A DNA stretch of 64,000 bases from Verrucomicrobiota bacterium (GTDB lineage Bacteria > Verrucomicrobiota > Verrucomicrobiia > Chthoniobacterales > Terrimicrobiaceae): NCBI GenBank assembly GCA_017305195.1, contig JAFKMU010000037.1, positions 62,001 to 126,000 on the forward strand, in the 5' to 3' direction. The position numbers were made by a program, and so were the translations under genes. The notes below the pieces were generated by a model that worked only from the letters and a program-made list of their open reading frames with translations, was not told the DNA's origin and searched no databases. Shown one piece after another: positions 50,577 through 58,458 of this stretch (the stretch's first letter is position 1; every line of letters starts with the position of its first letter).

Positions 50577-53500
50577 TGCGAGTGCCTCCCTCAACCTCGC
50601 GGCGGGGTATGGCCCTCGTCATCGTGCTCGGCGCGCTGGTGCTCATCACGCTGCTGTGCGTGGCCTTTCTCGCCAGTACGAACAAGGAGCTGAGCGCGTC
50701 CAAGAGCTACGCCTCGGGGGTGTCGGCGCGCATTTATGCCGATGCCGCCGTCAATGTCGTGCTCGGCCAGCTGCGCGCCGCCACGACGGTGGACGATGCC
50801 ACGCAGACGTGGACCAGCCAGCCCGGGCTGCTGCGTACTTTCAATGACCAGGGCAAGCAGACGCAGGTCTTCAAGCTCTATAGCTCCGACAAGATGGTGG
50901 ATGGCTCCAGCTTTGCCCTCGCCTCGGGGGGCGTGCCATCCGACGTGCCCGCGTGGACTTCCTCCACCAGCAAGGCCCAGCTGCCGTGGAACTCCTCGCC
51001 CGGCGTCTACACCGACCTGAATGCCCCCGTCACCATTGATAAAAAGCCCAGCTACCCCATCCTCAACCCCGGCGGCCTCCAGGCCGCCACGCGCGTCCAG
51101 GGCTTTGATGTCGCGGCCAATTACGGCCTGCCCGATTCGGACGACCTCGATGGAGATGGCAATACATCGGAGATCGGCCAGATCCCCATGCCGGTGCGCT
51201 GGCTCTACGTGCTCAAGGACGGGAGCCTCGCCACAGCCGTCTCCGCCGGGACCAAGGCCGTGCGGCTCGTACTACCCAATGGAAACACGGTGCCGGACAA
51301 CAATCCGCCCGTGGCGAGGTTCGCCTTCTGGGCCGATGACGACACCTGCCGCCTGAATATCAACACAGCCTCCGAGGGAACCTTCTGGACGCTCCCGGTC
51401 ATCGCGGGCGCGGATGATTCGCTCAGTTCGGGGCAAGTCAATGCAGGCGAGTACCAGCGGTATCCCGGTCATCCGACGGCGACCTCGCTCAGCCCGGTGC
51501 TGGATTTCCTGACGACGAACCAGTCGGATCTTACGAATTTCATCTACTCCATGTCGCCGCGCATCGCCGGGCGGGGATCGCAGGCCGGCAGCCGGGTCAT
51601 CGGCTCTGGTTTCCCGGTCGAGAATGACAATGACAGGCTGTATGCCAGCGTCGACGAGCTGCTCTTCCTGCCAAAGTACAATGGCGGGACGGGGCAGCGC
51701 TATCGGATGACGACGCAAAACATGAAGGCTCTCAAGGAAGACGAGCTGGATTTCAAGTTCACCGGCACCTCCCAGACGAGCATGGCCGGGAGCCCGTACT
51801 CCTTCAGTTCCGACTTCGCACTCGATCCCGACCGCCTCGAGTTGATCCGGTTCTTTCTCACCGTGGACAGCAACGCGCCCGAGATCAATCTCTTCGGAAA
51901 GCCGCGCGTGAGCTTGTGGCCGATCGACACGCGTTCAGATCACCAGGGCACTTACGATCACCTGCTGGCCATGTGTTCCACCCTGGACAGCAGCATCTAT
52001 TACTTCCAGCGGCAGAACCCCGCCAGCCGCACCGACGACTACGACAAGATCACACGGAACCAGACGCTCCTCACCTATCTCGACAGCCTCACGGCGACGC
52101 CGATCCCCGGCATCGGCGGCAGCTTTTCCTCGAAGTACCCTCTTGCCGACCGCGAGCAGCTTCTCACCTCGATCTTTGACTGGGTGCGCACCGTCAATCT
52201 CGGTTACCGCGACAAGCTTGGCTCGGTGAAACCCTACGCCTGGGAGAAAAACGCCGCCGCGGATGGCACGATCAGTCCGCCGGGGTTGCCAGGCAGCGGA
52301 CAGGTGCTGCCGATCAAGATCGGCTCGACAAGTGGCTACGGACGATTCCCCACGCTGTCAAAGGGCGCGCTGGCCATCATCCGGGAGGAGGAACTGGTCG
52401 GCCAGCCGACACCCACCCAGGTGACAGTGAAATACCGGGCGGTCTTCCTCATGGAGACCTATGTGCCGATGATGGGGTTTGCTGGGTATGTGCCGGATTA
52501 CCAGATCGCGGTGAGCGGGCTGGCGGGAGGATTTGACGCCGTGACCGAGGTGCCGTCCATCAGCGGCTCGACGATCGTCACGCCGCTTTCCTTCACCAAC
52601 GGCTCCATCGAGGTCAACGTGCCCGCCAACGTCGAGCCCTTCACCGGCCGCGCCTGGGGCGGCACACAGGGATTCAACACCCTTTTCCTCTACAGCGACC
52701 CAGGGTCGAACTATCAGCTCTCGCCACGCACGATCGAATCGAGCGACAGCCTGAAAGGCTACCCCTTTGTTTCGGCGCAGTTTCAGGTGATCTATCCGAA
52801 GACGAACTCCTCGGGTGCGGCGGTCAAGGATACGATCCGGGTTGGGCTCCGCCCGGCAGGGGGTGGGGCATCGCATACCGTGTCGGTGAAGCTACAGGAC
52901 ATGGGAGGCGATACGATCACATCCTACGATCTGCCCTTCCCGGAGTTTGGACCGCTCGACGGAGCCTTCATCGGCGATACTGATGCGGCAGCGGGCGACG
53001 TAAAGATTGCTCCCACGCTCCAGACCCGCGTCAATCAACTCGCCGACGCCTGCAAAATCTCCAAAACCACCAGCGACAAAGACAGCGAAATGAGTTGGAC
53101 GATGAAGAAAAACGTCATCGGTTCGGTCGACGTGATCCGCGGCCTGGAGCTGGACCACGGCGACCTGCGCCTGCTCGCCCTAGCCGGTACGACACCGGCG
53201 AACAAGTTCGTACCCCACAAGGACTATGCCAATACGGCCTACCCGCAGGCGCATTCGCTGCTCGGTGCGGCGGGACAGGTTTGGGCCACGTCCAATCTCG
53301 GCAACACATCGCCGACTGCGACGAAGGCCATCCGCCGCGGCACGCTGGTCAATGGCACGGCCACGACATTTTCCTCAGGCACGCCGCTGAACTATGTCCC
53401 GCAGGCGCCGAGCCAGATGACGAGCGTGCCGGCTCCCGGGGATTTCACCACGAGCCTGGCCTCGGAGGGCGACGGCCCTGCCATCCTGAAAGCGGATGAG

Positions 53501-54562
53501 GGAAACTCGAGTTTCCTCGGCTTTAACTGGGGCCAGAGCGTCCGCATCCCCTACCAGAATCAGCTCTTCCCGTGGGACGACAACTTGACCCTGGCCTTCT
53601 CACCGAACCGGCAGGTCGCCTCGGCGGTGCAGCTCGGCACGCTTCCCTCGCGAGCGGGGTCCAACACGCCTTGGGAGACGCTCCTTTTCCGCCCCGACAT
53701 CGCGCCGGTGGCGCATCCCGGCGCGGCCTCCCCGGCGGACAGCGCGCTGCTCGATCTTTTCTGGATGCCGGTGGTCGATCCCTACCCGATCAGCCGCACA
53801 TTCTCCACTGCGGGCAAGGTCAATATGAACTGCCAGATCGCTCCCTTCACCTACATCGAGCGGACGACTGCCCTCATGGGCGCGCTCAAGTCGGTGCGTG
53901 TATTGGCTTTTCCAAAGGAACACGCCGGGTACTACAAGTGGTCCGGCTACACGGTGGACGCGTCGAAGAGCCGCTGGGCCATCTCGTACCTCTACGATGT
54001 CGATGCGAGCCAGACGCTGCTTTTCTTCAAGGAGCGCTTCGCCGACAGCGACCCGAGCAAGGATGTCTTTCAGTCGGCCTCGGAGATCTGCTCGGTCCCC
54101 CTTGCGCCGAAGCAAAACACGAGCAGCGTGATCGGCACGGGGCACGCCGAGAACCCTCCCAGTCATCCGATCAGCTCCGTTAATATCGCGGGAGCCAGCG
54201 ATGCCGGGAGTTTGCGCGCGGCCATCAAGAGCTTCTGGGCGAAGAACTCCCTTACCGGCGACAATGCCTGGGAGGCACCTTATAACAACCTCTACCCGCG
54301 CCTCACCACCCAGTCGAACACCTACACCGTCTACGTGAAAGCCCAGACCATCCAGGTCGCGCCGGATACCTCGCTCGGCAATATACCCGAGAGCCGCCTG
54401 CGCGTGACTGGAGAGTATCGCGGCTCCTACGACGTCGAGCGCTATCTTGACTCGACCGACACCTCGATCCCCGATTTTGCCCAGGCCGCGAATTTTTCGA
54501 AAACGATCTATCCGTACTATAAGTTCCGGATCAAGTCCTCTCGTCAGTTCCTCCCCCAATGA
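50573..54562 (+). CDS. Verru_Chthon cassette protein A (copy 2)
   Basis: Large single-pass protein of 1329 residues. Basic start, then GMALVIVLGALVLITLLCVAFLAS, a PilX/GspK-type helix without the FTLVE site; KELSASKSYASGVSARIYADAAVNVVLGQL continues the amphipathic helix. The rest is Ser/Thr/Pro/Asn-rich and presumably periplasmic or surface exposed, with GspK-like elements (FWADDDTCRLNINTASEGTFW, DREQLLTSIFDWVRT). Coupled to C by ATGA and to D by ATGA. It is 132 residues longer than copy 1 and clearly diverged, so the two cassettes probably build different structures. Confidence 0.87.
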   Translation: MMRVPPSTSRRGMALVIVLGALVLITLLCVAFLASTNKELSASKSYASGVSARIYADAAVNVVLGQLRAATTVDDATQTWTSQPGLLRTFNDQGKQTQVFKLYSSDKMVDGSSFALASGGVPSDVPAWTSSTSKAQLPWNSSPGVYTDLNAPVTIDKKPSYPILNPGGLQAATRVQGFDVAANYGLPDSDDLDGDGNTSEIGQIPMPVRWLYVLKDGSLATAVSAGTKAVRLVLPNGNTVPDNNPPVARFAFWADDDTCRLNINTASEGTFWTLPVIAGADDSLSSGQVNAGEYQRYPGHPTATSLSPVLDFLTTNQSDLTNFIYSMSPRIAGRGSQAGSRVIGSGFPVENDNDRLYASVDELLFLPKYNGGTGQRYRMTTQNMKALKEDELDFKFTGTSQTSMAGSPYSFSSDFALDPDRLELIRFFLTVDSNAPEINLFGKPRVSLWPIDTRSDHQGTYDHLLAMCSTLDSSIYYFQRQNPASRTDDYDKITRNQTLLTYLDSLTATPIPGIGGSFSSKYPLADREQLLTSIFDWVRTVNLGYRDKLGSVKPYAWEKNAAADGTISPPGLPGSGQVLPIKIGSTSGYGRFPTLSKGALAIIREEELVGQPTPTQVTVKYRAVFLMETYVPMMGFAGYVPDYQIAVSGLAGGFDAVTEVPSISGSTIVTPLSFTNGSIEVNVPANVEPFTGRAWGGTQGFNTLFLYSDPGSNYQLSPRTIESSDSLKGYPFVSAQFQVIYPKTNSSGAAVKDTIRVGLRPAGGGASHTVSVKLQDMGGDTITSYDLPFPEFGPLDGAFIGDTDAAAGDVKIAPTLQTRVNQLADACKISKTTSDKDSEMSWTMKKNVIGSVDVIRGLELDHGDLRLLALAGTTPANKFVPHKDYANTAYPQAHSLLGAAGQVWATSNLGNTSPTATKAIRRGTLVNGTATTFSSGTPLNYVPQAPSQMTSVPAPGDFTTSLASEGDGPAILKADEGNSSFLGFNWGQSVRIPYQNQLFPWDDNLTLAFSPNRQVASAVQLGTLPSRAGSNTPWETLLFRPDIAPVAHPGAASPADSALLDLFWMPVVDPYPISRTFSTAGKVNMNCQIAPFTYIERTTALMGALKSVRVLAFPKEHAGYYKWSGYTVDASKSRWAISYLYDVDASQTLLFFKERFADSDPSKDVFQSASEICSVPLAPKQNTSSVIGTGHAENPPSHPISSVNIAGASDAGSLRAAIKSFWAKNSLTGDNAWEAPYNNLYPRLTTQSNTYTVYVKAQTIQVAPDTSLGNIPESRLRVTGEYRGSYDVERYLDSTDTSIPDFAQAANFSKTIYPYYKFRIKSSRQFLPQ

Positions 54563-55194
54563 AACGGCCGGCCTCCATCCGAAAATCCAGCGACACGGCT
54601 TTCTCGCTGGTCGAGTTGCTGACGGTGATCGCGATCATCGGCATCCTCGTCGCCGTCACCATTCCCTCGCTGAGCGGGCTCTCGTCCTCCACGGAGCTGA
54701 ATATCTCGGGCGACCAGATGGTCGATACACTGAACCTTGCCCGGCAGTCCGCCGTGAGCGCAAACCGCCCGGTCGAGGTGCGATTCTACGAAGTGCCGCG
54801 CTCGGCTGATGCATCGCTAGCCTATCGGGCGATGGGTATCTATCTTCTGGGTGATGACGGCCCCTCTCCGCTCGGGCGCCTGGCCTATCTCCAGAACAGC
54901 ATCGTCATGTCGGAGACGGATGCATTCGGCACGCTGCTAAGCCAGCTTTCCCCGGGACAGACCAACCTCCCTGCCATCGACCGCAGCAAACAGTTCAACT
55001 ACCGCTACTTTGTCTTCCGCCCCGATGGCAGCGCCAGCCTGCCGAGCCTCACGAAGCAGGGCGACACCTGGCACGTCATGCTTTACGACTCGCGTCGCCC
55101 GCCGACCGGGCAGACGCCGCCGGACAATTTTGTGACCGTGCAGTTGATCCCGGAGACGGGCCGCACGCGGACGTTTCAACCCAATAGCCGCTGA
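54559..55194 (+). CDS. Verru_Chthon cassette protein D (copy 2)
   Basis: GspH/FimT-like pseudopilin of 211 residues. MKRPASIRKSSDTA|FSLVELLTVIAIIGILVAVTIPSLSGL has Ala at -1 and Glu at +5, followed by ISGDQMVDTLNLARQSAVSANRPVEVRFYEVP, the GspH-like beta entry. Last gene of cassette 2, whereas the homologue is first in cassette 1. The copy 1 protein has Gly at -1, so the processing residue differs between copies. Confidence 0.87.
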   Translation: MKRPASIRKSSDTAFSLVELLTVIAIIGILVAVTIPSLSGLSSSTELNISGDQMVDTLNLARQSAVSANRPVEVRFYEVPRSADASLAYRAMGIYLLGDDGPSPLGRLAYLQNSIVMSETDAFGTLLSQLSPGQTNLPAIDRSKQFNYRYFVFRPDGSASLPSLTKQGDTWHVMLYDSRRPPTGQTPPDNFVTVQLIPETGRTRTFQPNSR

Positions 55195-55264
55195 TCTTTG
55201 TGGATGCCTCAAATTTGCCGAGTGGCCCCTTATATCCGATAACCTGCCAACCTTTTCTCATTCC

Positions 55265-55843
55265 ATGCGCAAACTAGCTTTCCTCCTCCTTCTTCTCTGT
55301 CCCGGTGTGCTCCTCGCCCAGGCCGCAGAGGTTGAACTCAAGAACGGGACGTTCCAGCTCGGCGCGGACGGCCTGCCCATTGACTGGAAGGCTTATCCGC
55401 CGCCCAACGGGTCGGGAACGATCTTTGAAGCGGCTCCCGACGGCGGGCTTGTGATTATCGATGCCGACAAGGCTAATGGCGTCGGCGCGGGCCAGTGGAT
55501 CACTGTCGACCCGGGCTACAAATACCGGGGCGTCCTGGAGACCACGGGCGGAACCGGAGGGGTGTTTTTTTCCCTTACCTTCACCACCAAGATTCCGTCG
55601 AAAGCCGGGCAGATGAGACAGTGCCAAGTGGGTGAAGTCCAGAAGTGGGTGGAGGCGGGAGAGACCGGAGTGATCGAGGGAATCACTCCGCTTGAGGCCA
55701 CCAAGGCATGGCTCTGGATCTACAGTCCTACCGCGGCCAAGACCGACGCACGCGTGGTGATCAAATCCGTGAAGGTGGAGGATCTTGGCGCTGTTCCCGC
55801 GGAACAGGTCCCCGCCGCCGTCGCGGCGCCGGAGAAGAAGTAG
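55265..55843 (+). CDS. Secreted protein sharing a domain with the neighbouring lyase
   Basis: Exported protein of 192 residues, signal peptide FLLLLLCPGVLLAQA. The mature part (ELKNGTFQLGADGLPIDWKAYPPPNGSG, GVGAGQWITVDPGYKYRGVLETTG, FTTKIPSKAGQMRQCQVGEVQKW, ARVVIKSVKVEDLG) matches in order and composition the N-terminal domain of the heparin-lyase-like protein at 56929-58296, and resembles a galactose-binding-like module. It is a stand-alone copy of that domain. The last 83 bases overlap the 3' end of LacI-3 on the opposite strand. Confidence 0.68.
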   Translation: MRKLAFLLLLLCPGVLLAQAAEVELKNGTFQLGADGLPIDWKAYPPPNGSGTIFEAAPDGGLVIIDADKANGVGAGQWITVDPGYKYRGVLETTGGTGGVFFSLTFTTKIPSKAGQMRQCQVGEVQKWVEAGETGVIEGITPLEATKAWLWIYSPTAAKTDARVVIKSVKVEDLGAVPAEQVPAAVAAPEKK

Positions 55844-56870
55844 CTTCGGGGGAGGCGAGAGCGCCCTGGATGTCGGGAGCGGTGGTGCCTTCCTCCCAGA
55901 AGCCGTCGAGCATGATGGTCTTCGGGCTGTCGGGCACACCGCGTTCGTTCCGGTAGATCTGCGCCACCACGGAATCCACGGCGGCGGAGCCGATCATCTG
56001 CCAGTTCTGGTTCAGACCGGAAAAACTCGGGTGGCTGTCGGAGGGCACCGACACGCAGGCAAAGGCGATATCCTCCGGCACGCGCAGCCCAAGCTCGCGA
56101 AGCCAGAAGTGCAGGCCGTCATGGCCCACGACGACATCGGGCTGGTGCTTGTCCAGCCAGGTCTTTAGCGGCGCGGCTGTGAGGTCGGCGAGAAAGACGG
56201 GTACGCGCTGCCGGGCCGGGATGCGCAGGTGGTAGCCCGCCATGCAGGAGGACCAGTAATGGTTCACCTTGTCATCGACCAGAGGCTCGATGGCGAGGCC
56301 GATGCGCTTGTAGCCCTTTCGCTCGAGATTTTCGATGACGAGTTGCAGGCCCTGGTATTGATGCGGTGTGACCTTGTGAAAGTGCGGGCTGAGCACGGTG
56401 TTGCCAAGCGCGGCGGCGCTCCAGTGGGAGCAGTCCATACCATCGAGATTTCCCGCCTGACGCAACGGGGCGAGGATGACACCCTGGATGTTGCGCGAGC
56501 GAAGGACCTGCTCGAGTCGACCCTTGCGGGATCCGTGCTCGTCGAGCGAGAAGACATCGACGAGGAAGCCCAGCTCGCCCGCCCGCTTGATGATGCCGCG
56601 ATGCGCCATCTCGATCATGCGGTGGGCGTTGAGCTTCTTGCTGTCGTCGACGAGGAACCCGAGATTGGCCTGGTAGGAGATCGGACGCGACGACCGGATG
56701 TGGGTCATCAGGCTCGCCACCATGGGATTTGACCGGTAGCCGAGCCGTTCGGCGGCCTCCTTGACCTTTTGCCGGGTGGGAGCCGAGATCCGCGGGTGGT
56801 TGCGCAGGGCGAGGGAGACGGTCATCACGCTCACCCCCGCCTCGGCGGCGATGGTTTTCATCGTCGGCAT
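55761..56870 (-). CDS. LacI family transcriptional regulator 3
   Basis: Regulator of 369 residues from ATG 56870 (a GTG at 56882 would add four). Helix-turn-helix MKTIAAEAGVSVMTVSLALRNHPRIS, hinge YRSNPMVASLMTHIRSSRP, sugar-binding core (IQGVILAPLRQAG, YKRIGLAIEPLVDD, DIAFACVSVP). A Pro/Arg-rich tail of about 35 residues (SSPAPRRRRGPVPREQ) extends beyond the usual end and overlaps the antisense gene at 55265-55843, so the true stop may be a recent extension. It is downstream of the lyase; palindromes in the lyase/PEP-CTERM intergenic region are likely targets. Confidence 0.88.
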   Translation of the reverse strand: MPTMKTIAAEAGVSVMTVSLALRNHPRISAPTRQKVKEAAERLGYRSNPMVASLMTHIRSSRPISYQANLGFLVDDSKKLNAHRMIEMAHRGIIKRAGELGFLVDVFSLDEHGSRKGRLEQVLRSRNIQGVILAPLRQAGNLDGMDCSHWSAAALGNTVLSPHFHKVTPHQYQGLQLVIENLERKGYKRIGLAIEPLVDDKVNHYWSSCMAGYHLRIPARQRVPVFLADLTAAPLKTWLDKHQPDVVVGHDGLHFWLRELGLRVPEDIAFACVSVPSDSHPSFSGLNQNWQMIGSAAVDSVVAQIYRNERGVPDSPKTIMLDGFWEEGTTAPDIQGALASPEATSSPAPRRRRGPVPREQRQDPPPSRI

Positions 56871-56908
56871 GACTGCGCTCACCCCATCATCGTTTCAGCA
56901 ATCGTCGG

Positions 56909-56924
56909 AGTTAACAATAAACTT
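56909..56924. promoter_or_regulatory. Weak palindrome upstream of LacI-3
   Basis: AGTTAACAATAAACTT resembles the strong sites at 58344 and 58375 (GTT...TAAAC) at about 10 of 16 positions. It lies in the 58-base gap before LacI-3, where an autoregulatory site would be expected. Weak on its own. Confidence 0.2.
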
Positions 56925-56928
56925 CACC

Positions 56929-58296
56929 TTACTTGCCCGCCTGCTTGGCCGGGTCGACCGCATCGTGCGGGATGGACTTGTCGCCCATGCGGAACTCATC
57001 GAAGTACGCGATCGCGCCGCTCTCCTCGCCTTTCCACGTTCCAGCGCCCTTGTAGATGCCCATCTTGAAGAACGGTCCGCTCGTCTTGTCCTCAAACCAC
57101 GTGGGGCCGGTGTAGTCGACCACCAGCTTGCCGTCTTTCCAGAGCTTCAGGTATCCGCCGCCGCTCTTGGGCGACTGCCAGTTTACCTCCATCACAAAGT
57201 CGACCCACCGGCCGAGATCGGGCTCGATCGGACCGAAGAGAAAATGTTTCACCGCGGCATTGTCCGTATCGCCGTCCTGGTATCGCAGGAGGAAATCCCA
57301 GGTGCCCTTGGAGACGGTGAGGCAGGTCGGAGGGCCGGGAGGGTTGATGACGTATTCCTTGCCGCTGCCCCAGGTGTGCCACTGCGTGATGATGCTGAAC
57401 CACGAGTTGCCGTCGAATTCCTTCGGCAGGTAAATGCTCCAGCCGTACTTGAACTCGCCATAGGGCTGGCTGCGCGGTCCGGTCACCTCCGTGCGATGCT
57501 GGTCATGCGTGAGCATCACCTTCATCGCGTGCTGGCCGGAACGTACGGGTTCGGGCGCGCTGACGACCTCCTTTTTGCCGCCCTCCTGGAGACGCACTTG
57601 TGAGAAGTCGCCGGTCTCAAAGTCGATCTTCGCCACTGTCCCAGGCTGGATCATGCTGTCGGGATGGTCTCGGCCATGATCATTGCGCGGCTTCGGCGTG
57701 GGACCGGCGGCTGCGGCGGAGGGCAGCGGCGTGGGAGCGGGGCCGGAACCGGTCTTTTTCAGCGACACGGATTTGATCGTCACATCGCACTTCCCGATTT
57801 TCGGACAATACAGCATGAGCCGGGCCTTGGTGGCTCCAGCTGGCGCGACGGCCTTGAGCTCCGTCACGCCATCCTTGGCTGGCAGCGAAATCTTGGCTTC
57901 CCCGATTTTGACCTTGTTCATGTCTCCCTCGCGGGCGGGAACCTTCGGGACAAACACCATCAGGAACATCACGTTGCCCGTGCCCTCCAGGTCGGCCTTG
58001 GCGGTATATTCGTCGCCGGGATTCACATCCACCCACTGCGCGAGACCGAGGCCGACACCCTCGCTGTTATCGGTAAATTTCAGCGCGCCGCCGTCGACCT
58101 TGATGACGGTTGTCGTGCCATCGCCGCCGGGAGCGGGCTTCCACCCATCGGGCAGCCCATCGCCATCGGCGTCCTTGAAGTCCGGGTTGGTGATCGGGAC
58201 ATCCACGGCCTGGGCGCGCGCGGAGCCGGGCAGGAGTGTGATACCGGCTGCCAGAGAGGCAGCCATGACGAATCTTAGGGAGGAGTGAACAATCAT
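56929..58296 (-). CDS. Secreted heparin-lyase-like polysaccharide lyase
   Basis: Exported protein of 455 residues: signal peptide (LRFVMAASLAAGITLLPGSARA), an N-terminal module of about 130 residues (related to the 55265-55843 product) with a DADGDGLPDGW calcium-loop-like stretch, a Pro-rich linker (about 185-215), and a C-terminal beta jelly-roll of about 230 residues. The last part (KIDFETGDFSQVRLQ, SGQHAMKVML, RTEVTGP, YGWSIYLPKEFDGNSWFSIITQWHTW, VDFVMEVNWQ, LKLWKDGKLVVDYTGP, KMGIYKGAGTW) follows the heparin lyase I/PL13-PL20-like pattern. Substrate may be a uronic acid polysaccharide. Divergent from a PEP-CTERM gene; LacI-3 lies downstream on the same strand. Confidence 0.82.
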   Translation of the reverse strand: MIVHSSLRFVMAASLAAGITLLPGSARAQAVDVPITNPDFKDADGDGLPDGWKPAPGGDGTTTVIKVDGGALKFTDNSEGVGLGLAQWVDVNPGDEYTAKADLEGTGNVMFLMVFVPKVPAREGDMNKVKIGEAKISLPAKDGVTELKAVAPAGATKARLMLYCPKIGKCDVTIKSVSLKKTGSGPAPTPLPSAAAAGPTPKPRNDHGRDHPDSMIQPGTVAKIDFETGDFSQVRLQEGGKKEVVSAPEPVRSGQHAMKVMLTHDQHRTEVTGPRSQPYGEFKYGWSIYLPKEFDGNSWFSIITQWHTWGSGKEYVINPPGPPTCLTVSKGTWDFLLRYQDGDTDNAAVKHFLFGPIEPDLGRWVDFVMEVNWQSPKSGGGYLKLWKDGKLVVDYTGPTWFEDKTSGPFFKMGIYKGAGTWKGEESGAIAYFDEFRMGDKSIPHDAVDPAKQAGK

Positions 58297-58343
58297 TGGC
58301 CGAGACTTACGGCAACCTCATCACGATATGCCAATGGATGATA

Positions 58344-58359
58344 GGTTTATCAGTAAACC
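58344..58359. promoter_or_regulatory. Candidate LacI-3 operator, first of a pair
   Basis: GGTTTATCAGTAAACC, a perfect palindrome with 6-base arms and 4-base centre, between the divergent lyase and PEP-CTERM genes. A second copy of the same arms lies at 58375-58390, centre to centre exactly 31 bases away, three helical turns. Confidence 0.6.
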
Positions 58360-58374
58360 GGAGTTTGGTTTCCG

Positions 58375-58390
58375 GGTTTACGACTAAACC
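58375..58390. promoter_or_regulatory. Candidate LacI-3 operator, second of a pair
   Basis: GGTTTACGACTAAACC, same arms as the site at 58344-58359 with a different 4-base centre. The phase suggests two dimers on one DNA face. A third, weaker match (60353-60368) precedes the sugar transporter. Confidence 0.6.
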
Positions 58391-58458
58391 TTTGGCCGCA
58401 TTGTCGACCTGTCGCACTGGGACTTTGCTTTGTCGAAAACAACCAAGAAAGGCACCCC

